This document shows, piece by piece, positions 59,240-64,000 of a stretch of DNA of 64,000 bases (positions within the stretch are counted from its first letter, which is position 1; every line of letters starts with the position of its first letter). The notes under the pieces were generated by a model. That model was not told the DNA's origin and made no database searches. It saw only the letters and a list, made by a program, of their open reading frames with translations. The translations under genes were made by a program, and so were the position numbers. Origin of the DNA: Pontibacter virosus (GTDB taxonomy: Bacteria; Bacteroidota; Bacteroidia; Cytophagales; Hymenobacteraceae); assembly GCF_003096355.1 (NCBI RefSeq), contig NZ_QEKI01000006.1:186001-250000 (forward strand). Direction: 5' to 3'.

Positions 59240-60240
59240 ACCTGCACCAGAACCCGGAGGTGTTCCGGGACGCCATTACGACCACGGCAGAATTCCTGCA
59301 GATCAGGGATGTGTATGTAGAGAAAGACTACTGGGTGACGCTGGTGCTCTACCGCTTGGCCCACTCCCCCTTCGTAAAGCAGGCTATCTTCAAGGGCGGC
59401 ACCTCCCTATCCAAGGCCTACAACCTGATTGAGCGTTTTTCCGAGGACATCGACCTGGCCATCAATGCCGACGAAGGCATGACCAACAACCAGGTCATGC
59501 AGCTGATCCGTAAAATCTCAAAAGAGATCACAAAGGACATGGTGGAGGTAGATGACCCTTATCGGACCAGCAAGGGCTCCCGCTTCCGAAAAACGCTTCA
59601 CGACTATGGAGCCTCCGTACAGGGAGACTATGGTCAGGCCACCGACAAGATTCTGGTGGAAATCAACTCATTTGCCAGCCCCAACCCACACCAGCTCATG
59701 CCGATTAAGACCTACATCAGCCAGTTTATGGCTCAGCGCGGCTTGCTGGACCTGATCAGGCAATATGGACTAGCCCCATTTGAGGTGAACGTGGTCAGCC
59801 TAGAGCGTACCTTCACCGAGAAAGTGCTGGCATTGGTGCGGGCTTCCTATGCCGAGAAACCCCTAGATGAACTGGGCAGTAAGATCCGCCATGTCTACGA
59901 CCTGCACGCCATGCTAAAAGCACCTGCAGTAGCCACTTTTCTGCACAGCGAGGACTTCTTCCAAATGATAAAGGCCGTGCAGGAAGATGATGCCCGCAAC
60001 AGCGAGTTTCAAGGGGACTGGGCCGTGCAGCCGTTGGACGCCTGCCTGCTGTTTGCAGATGCAAGAGGAGTCTGGAATTCTTTGGAGACCGCCTATCAGC
60101 AGGAATTCCGTTCCCTCGTGTTTGGCACGTTGCCAAACTCGGAGGAGATAATTTCCGTCCTGGATTTGATCGCCGCACGTCTCAAAACATTTGGAGACAT
60201 AGAGAGTTGGTACACGCTTAAATCAGATCTTGAGATTTAA
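59236..60240 (+). CDS. AbiEii/AbiGii nucleotidyltransferase toxin
   Basis: The 334-residue protein shows the nucleotidyltransferase core FKGGTSLSKAYNLIERFSEDIDLAI (GS/GG plus DxD, about 55-78), the EKDYWVTLVLYRL helix before it and the Arg/Lys motif KTYISQF. The catalytic part is intact. AbiEii toxins of related systems add nucleotides to tRNA 3' ends and stop translation, and the pair protects against phage or stabilises mobile DNA. The ATG overlaps the antitoxin stop. An IS remnant lies downstream. Confidence 0.92.
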   Translation: MNLHQNPEVFRDAITTTAEFLQIRDVYVEKDYWVTLVLYRLAHSPFVKQAIFKGGTSLSKAYNLIERFSEDIDLAINADEGMTNNQVMQLIRKISKEITKDMVEVDDPYRTSKGSRFRKTLHDYGASVQGDYGQATDKILVEINSFASPNPHQLMPIKTYISQFMAQRGLLDLIRQYGLAPFEVNVVSLERTFTEKVLALVRASYAEKPLDELGSKIRHVYDLHAMLKAPAVATFLHSEDFFQMIKAVQEDDARNSEFQGDWAVQPLDACLLFADARGVWNSLETAYQQEFRSLVFGTLPNSEEIISVLDLIAARLKTFGDIESWYTLKSDLEI

Positions 60241-60405
60241 TTATGAAGATTTAAAAGCTGCGTTACAGCTACGGGTATCGGGTTGATCTTGTAATATCAC
60301 TACCATTGAAGCTGTGGGGTTGTAGGTAATTTGAAAGAGTTATCTATAAATCCACAGCTTTTTTGTCTGTATCGTAATGAAAAAGCAAAGCAGATGCATT
60401 AAACT

Positions 60406-60837
60406 AGAGCAGAATGGATCAAAGTTTACCAACAACTAGGGATCATCGACAAGGCTGCCCACCGTTGTGGCACCGCCCACTCCAACCTAGAGCGGGGAAT
60501 CAGACGTCAATCTGGGTAAGGATTGCCCGACCGCACCATGCGACCTCAACCGCCTGGCTAAGCAGAAATGGAAAATGAGGTGGTTAACCTTATCCTGGAC
60601 ATTCGAGGCACGCACCGCTACGGGAGGGTCAAGATCTGTTCTCACCTGCTACTGTTCCATTAGATTAAGACCTCCCTTCGACTGTGGTTCGGGTAATGGA
60701 AAGGGACAACACAAAGCATCTCCTGCATTACCACAAAAAAAGTTTTAAGCGCTATCACTATGCATAAGCATGTAGAAGTAGCCGAGATCTGCACCCGCTA
60801 CTTGTTGATAATGGCTGCACCATTGAAAAAGCGTTAA
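60406..60837 (+). pseudogene. IS481-like transposase remnant
   Basis: Codons in changing frames give RAEWIKVYQQLGIIDKAAHRCGTA, then MENEVVNLILDIRGTHRYGRVKICSHLLL and, further on, KKVLSAI. This is the order of the helix-turn-helix and pre-catalytic region of IS481/IS3-type transposases (WIKLYEETG, EELILELRKTRKWGARRISSHLLR in intact ones, from memory). Stops interrupt it at several points, and no DDE core is visible. It fills most of the gap between AbiE and the Wadjet genes. Confidence 0.6.
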
Positions 60838-60886
60838 ATCTTAGTCAATACAGATAAAAACATTAGTAAAGCCATATATTTTAATT

Positions 60887-60894
60887 TATATTTG
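60887..60894 (+). promoter_or_regulatory. Candidate -7 box for the Wadjet operon
   Basis: TATATTTG matches TAnnTTTG in an AT-rich stretch 124 bp upstream of jetA. I see no palindrome near it. Confidence 0.45.
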
Positions 60895-61018
60895 ATATTG
60901 GCTACTTAATGCTATATGGTACCAGCACACTGCTAGAGTGGACCATGTTATTGGGAAGCACAGGGTCATTTTAGAAGGGAAGTGTCGTGTAGTTTGCGCA
61001 AGTCTAACCTCCACTTAA

Positions 61019-62488
61019 ATGGAAACATTACTTAAATCAAAATCACTGACGGACACCTCCGTCAGCTTAAAACTGCTCAGGGCCAGGCAACTTCCCTTGA
61101 TCGTCGCTTTCTTGTTTAAAGCCTTCAAGCAAACGCAGGAGGTTACGGTTCCTTATCAGCACCTCCTCCAAAAGCTTGGGGACTATTTAGAGGAACATAA
61201 TTACAGCGAGGAGGACGAGGAGGCGCATGCTGAGCGCTTCTTTTCAGATTATGGCGATCGGGCCAAACTGTACCTGGACCGATGGATTGATGCCCACTAC
61301 CTCCGTAACATGGTGGATGAATCCACCAAAGAGCCCTATGTGCTCTTGACAAAGCACACAGAGAAGGTTTTTCAGGTATTGGAGCTTCTCAAGGAAAAGG
61401 AATTTGTCGGTACCGAGTCCAAGTTCAAGGACATCTTCCACAAGCTACGCGACCTTGTAGAGCATGCCAACCCGGATCAGGAAAAGCGCCTGGCCGAACT
61501 GGAGAAAAAGAAACTGGCCATTGAGGAGGAGATCAGAAAAATCAAGGTAGACGGCTATGTCAGCACCTATGAGGACTATCAAATCAAATCTCGCTTCGAG
61601 GAGGTCAATCGTCTTGCCAATGACTTGATGGGTGATTTCAAAGAAGTGGAGGATAACTTCAAGGAAATCACGCAAAAAATATACGAAAAGCAGCAACAAC
61701 ATGGCTTGAGCAAGGGCCAGCTGCTAGCGGATACCTTTGATGCGCTCTATGCCTTAAAGAACACAGACCAGGGAAAGAGTTTCTATGCCTTCTGGCACTT
61801 TATGCTGGATGAGGAAAGTCAGCAGGAACTTCAACAGCTGACAAAGGAAGTTTACCACATACTGGAGGACCGGGAAATCGAAACCTCCTCCAAATTTCTG
61901 AAAAAGCTAAAGCCCTTCCTCCACACGGCTGCCCGCAAAGTATTAGACAAAAACAAATTGCTGGCAGATAAGCTGTCGCGTGAGATCATGGCCAAAAACC
62001 AGTTGGAGACGCGTAAATTCCGGGAGCTGATGGCAGCCATTCGCCAGCTTGCCCTCCAACGGCTTTCCTCCACCCCAGAAAGGGACACCTACCTCGCCTT
62101 AGCGGAAAACCCACAGGTATACCTTCCCCTGGAGCGTAAGCTAAGTGACAAGCCTGTCACCAACACGCACATTGCCTCGCCGACAGAGGCAGCACTCCAA
62201 TTAGAGGACATCGAGGACTTTGCCAAGCTTTACCAGGCAGACCTGATCGACAAAGCCAAATTATTGACTAACATACACCAGCTGCTGCAAGAGCGCTCCC
62301 AGGTCTCCTTGAAAGAAGTAGTGGAGCACGCCGGTATAACCAAGGGCCTTGCCGAGCTGCTAGCGTATCTCACCCTTGTGAATAGCTCTGACAAGTTTTT
62401 CATCCATGCACATACCCGGGAAACCATTCTGTTTGACCCATTAGCAGGAAAGTACCTGGAAGTGCCTCAAGTATTATTTACCGCCTAA
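61019..62488 (+). CDS. jetA: Wadjet subunit JetA (DUF3375)
   Basis: The 489-residue protein has the DUF3375 opening (VSLKLLRARQLPLIVAFLFKAFKQTQEVTVPYQHLLQKLGDYLEE), a long coiled-coil stretch (about 150-230, EKRLAELEKKKLAIEEEIRKIK) and winged-helix-like C-terminal parts (LKEVVEHAGITKGLAELLAYL). JetA is the kleisin-like subunit of the Wadjet SMC complex that cuts small circular plasmids. The following genes jetB and jetC are adjacent, in the usual order. The gene seems complete. Confidence 0.9.
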   Translation: METLLKSKSLTDTSVSLKLLRARQLPLIVAFLFKAFKQTQEVTVPYQHLLQKLGDYLEEHNYSEEDEEAHAERFFSDYGDRAKLYLDRWIDAHYLRNMVDESTKEPYVLLTKHTEKVFQVLELLKEKEFVGTESKFKDIFHKLRDLVEHANPDQEKRLAELEKKKLAIEEEIRKIKVDGYVSTYEDYQIKSRFEEVNRLANDLMGDFKEVEDNFKEITQKIYEKQQQHGLSKGQLLADTFDALYALKNTDQGKSFYAFWHFMLDEESQQELQQLTKEVYHILEDREIETSSKFLKKLKPFLHTAARKVLDKNKLLADKLSREIMAKNQLETRKFRELMAAIRQLALQRLSSTPERDTYLALAENPQVYLPLERKLSDKPVTNTHIASPTEAALQLEDIEDFAKLYQADLIDKAKLLTNIHQLLQERSQVSLKEVVEHAGITKGLAELLAYLTLVNSSDKFFIHAHTRETILFDPLAGKYLEVPQVLFTA

Positions 62489-62491
62489 GCT

Positions 62492-63082
62492 ATGACATAC
62501 ACCAACCCCGCCGTTGCGCCCTATGCCAAAGTAGCCGCCAAGCTCTTACAAGGCCCCGTATTCGAAGACCAAGCGGATCTGTGGGAGGACCTGATCCGCT
62601 ATCAAGTAGAGATCAACCGGTATTTCGAGCAAATTGCGCTGGAGCTCATCATCGATTCCCGCGATGGCTACAGTTACTTAAAACAAATGGAGCTGGATGA
62701 TAATGGCAGCACCATCGGACTTGTCAGACGCATGCCCCTGAGCTATGAGATGAGCCTCGTCTGCGTCCTCCTGCGCGAGTGGCTCGAGGAATTTGAATTA
62801 GGAGACTTGGATGCCGCGCGCCTGTACATCACCCCCAAGCAGTTTCGGGACAGAATGGACATGTTCTTTCAGGAGAAAACCAACGAGCTCAAGTTCATCA
62901 AAGAGCTGAACAATCACCTGGAGGCCTGTGAGAAAATGGGCTTTCTGAAGCTCGTTTACAAGGAGTCCTTGGACAAGGATGACTACCGATACGAAGTACG
63001 GCGCATCCTAAAAGCCCGCATCACCAACGATGAATTGGCACATTTCAAAACACAATTAGAGGAAGATGTACAGTCTCTTTAG
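62492..63082 (+). CDS. jetB: Wadjet subunit JetB (DUF4194)
   Basis: The 196-residue protein matches DUF4194 by its helical N-terminal part and the LRR..LSYEMSLVCVLLREWLEEFE-type segment (LVRRMPLSYEMSLVCVLLRE), followed by a winged helix (LEACEKMGFLKLV). JetB is the KITE-like subunit bridging kleisin and ATPase. It starts 3 bp after jetA, and its last 17 bp overlap jetC, so translation is coupled. The length is typical. Confidence 0.9.
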   Translation: MTYTNPAVAPYAKVAAKLLQGPVFEDQADLWEDLIRYQVEINRYFEQIALELIIDSRDGYSYLKQMELDDNGSTIGLVRRMPLSYEMSLVCVLLREWLEEFELGDLDAARLYITPKQFRDRMDMFFQEKTNELKFIKELNNHLEACEKMGFLKLVYKESLDKDDYRYEVRRILKARITNDELAHFKTQLEEDVQSL

Positions 63083-64000
63083 CAACAAGCCCAGCGAGTC
63101 TGGCTACCGACTCCATCGATATGAAATTTGGAATTGGGGAACCTTCGACCGTGATGTCTACACCCTGGAGCCAGGCGGAGAGACCTCCTTGCTGATTGGA
63201 GCCAACGCTTCAGGCAAAACCACCCTGGTGGATGGTTTGCTGACACTCTTAGTCCCGGAGCGCAGAATGCGCTTTTATAACCAGACGGCCGGCGCGAAAG
63301 GAGAGCGCTCGGAAGAGAGTTATGTACTGGGCGAATACGGGGAAGCGGAGAATGCAGAAACCAAAGCAAGGGAGATTAAACGGCTTCGACAAGACAAACA
63401 ACAGGCGCAGTCTGTGCTCCTGGCTGTGTTCCAAAATGAAGCCAGCTTCGTCACGCTCGCGCAAGTGCGGTGGTTCGCTGGGGGTGAGCTCAAAAGAACT
63501 TTTATCCTGGCGCATAAGGACCTCTCCATCGTAAAGGACTTTTCTAGCCTGGACAGCAACGGGGAGTGGAAAAAAAGGCTGAAGCAGGCTTATGCCAAGC
63601 AAAGCGCCAAAGCGCTTATTCATTTGACAGACAGCCCTGGGGAGTACGGGCGCCTCATGCGCAAAACCTTTGGCATGCTGTCAGAAAAGGCACACACGCT
63701 CTTCAGTCAGACCATCGGCCTGAAGGTGCTCGGCAACCTGGATGAATTTGTGCGGATGCAGATGCTCGAGGAAAAGGATGCAGAAGGGGAATTCCAGAAA
63801 ATAAAGGACTACTTTAAGACGCTTAACGACGCGCACCTGGCCATCGTGAAGGCCCACCGGCAAATCGAGCTACTGGCTCCAATACGGGATAAGCATGTGT
63901 TACTGTCCACCTTAAAGGCAGATCAACTGCAGCAAGAAACCTATCAGTCTGCGCTCCCCCTCTGGTTTGCCCTGAAGCAAAAGCAACTGGTGGCGGATTA
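63066..64000 (+). CDS. jetC: Wadjet subunit JetC, SMC/MukB-like ATPase, N-terminal part
   Basis: The frame opens at ATG 63066 inside the end of jetB and stays open to the window edge (about 311 residues seen). It begins YRLHRYEIWNWGTFDRDVYTLEPGG, then Walker A LIGANASGKTTLVDGLLTLL (about 44), which is the start of JetC ATPases, and goes into the coiled-coil arm (EIKRLRQDKQQAQSVLLAVF, KLHKAHRQIELLAPIRDKH-like). JetC powers loop extrusion. The nuclease gene jetD should follow beyond the window. Confidence 0.9.
   Translation, partial: MYSLFSNKPSESGYRLHRYEIWNWGTFDRDVYTLEPGGETSLLIGANASGKTTLVDGLLTLLVPERRMRFYNQTAGAKGERSEESYVLGEYGEAENAETKAREIKRLRQDKQQAQSVLLAVFQNEASFVTLAQVRWFAGGELKRTFILAHKDLSIVKDFSSLDSNGEWKKRLKQAYAKQSAKALIHLTDSPGEYGRLMRKTFGMLSEKAHTLFSQTIGLKVLGNLDEFVRMQMLEEKDAEGEFQKIKDYFKTLNDAHLAIVKAHRQIELLAPIRDKHVLLSTLKADQLQQETYQSALPLWFALKQKQLVAD

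Overview
The window is chromosomal DNA from a Bacteroidota bacterium, most likely Cytophagales and close to Pontibacter/Hymenobacteraceae (inference, no search was possible). The grounds are Bacteroidota-type promoters with a TAnnTTTG -7 box, families such as DUF4199, a two-domain ABC-F protein with a degenerate second Walker A, a Bacteroidota-type tyrosine integrase, and a strongly over-used heptamer AGGTATA/TATACCT in the long-resident genes.

Region 1 (1-22.9 kb) is ordinary chromosome. It holds a Lon-substrate-domain protein, a membrane metallophosphoesterase, a YegS-type lipid kinase, M48 and YkuD-type envelope enzymes, two DUF4199 membrane proteins, an ABC-F ATPase, two tandem Lmo0937-like mini membrane proteins (one only 50 aa), 3-hydroxybutyryl-CoA dehydrogenase, dapD, a glycosyltransferase, fabH and mnmE. 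A DtxR-type regulator with a Mn/Zn/Fe ABC transporter (binding protein, ATPase, two permeases) is split up by three MITE-like intergenic elements. The first permease ends in a second DtxR-like domain.

Region 2 (22.9-33.8 kb) is a mobile or decaying island: a HTH/zinc protein, an integrase, an excisionase-like HTH, a HipB-HipS-HipT-type toxin-antitoxin locus whose kinase is cut off by a broken inverted Na+/H+ antiporter fragment, RadC, an ArdC-like protein, a secreted nuclease, an SRAP/YedK protein, an M50 protease with a TPR tail, and about 1.4 kb of coding remnants.

Region 3 (33.8-49.1 kb) is the most interesting part, an RNA-repair and Ro-Y RNA cluster. A WYL regulator fused to a phytanoyl-CoA-dioxygenase-like domain lies divergent from two RlaP-type nucleotidyltransferases and rtcB. 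After an AT-rich inserted YobI-like P-loop ATPase come a Ro60 (TROVE) gene, a tandem array of five Y RNA genes, hen1 and pnkp. Three promoters in this cluster share the same operator, TGCGCA-N7-TGCGCA, placed exactly 9 nt upstream of the -7 box. The Y RNAs share a covarying 8-bp helix between invariant flanks. Three carry a circularly permuted tRNA-like module (T arm, acceptor-like hairpin, D arm), one has the T arm without a clear D arm, and one has no tRNA-like part. I infer that the WYL-PhyH protein senses a signal and switches on two RNA-sealing routes (RtcB; Pnkp/Hen1) together with Ro/Y RNA.

Region 4 (49.1-64 kb) is a defence-like island. It has a SWIM zinc-finger protein with a DUF6493 protein, a second WYL regulator divergent from a ubiquitin-like/E1/DUF6527 operon (same promoter geometry with a different palindrome), an AbiE toxin-antitoxin pair with its palindrome, a dead IS481-like transposase, and a Wadjet operon (jetA, jetB, jetC cut by the window end).
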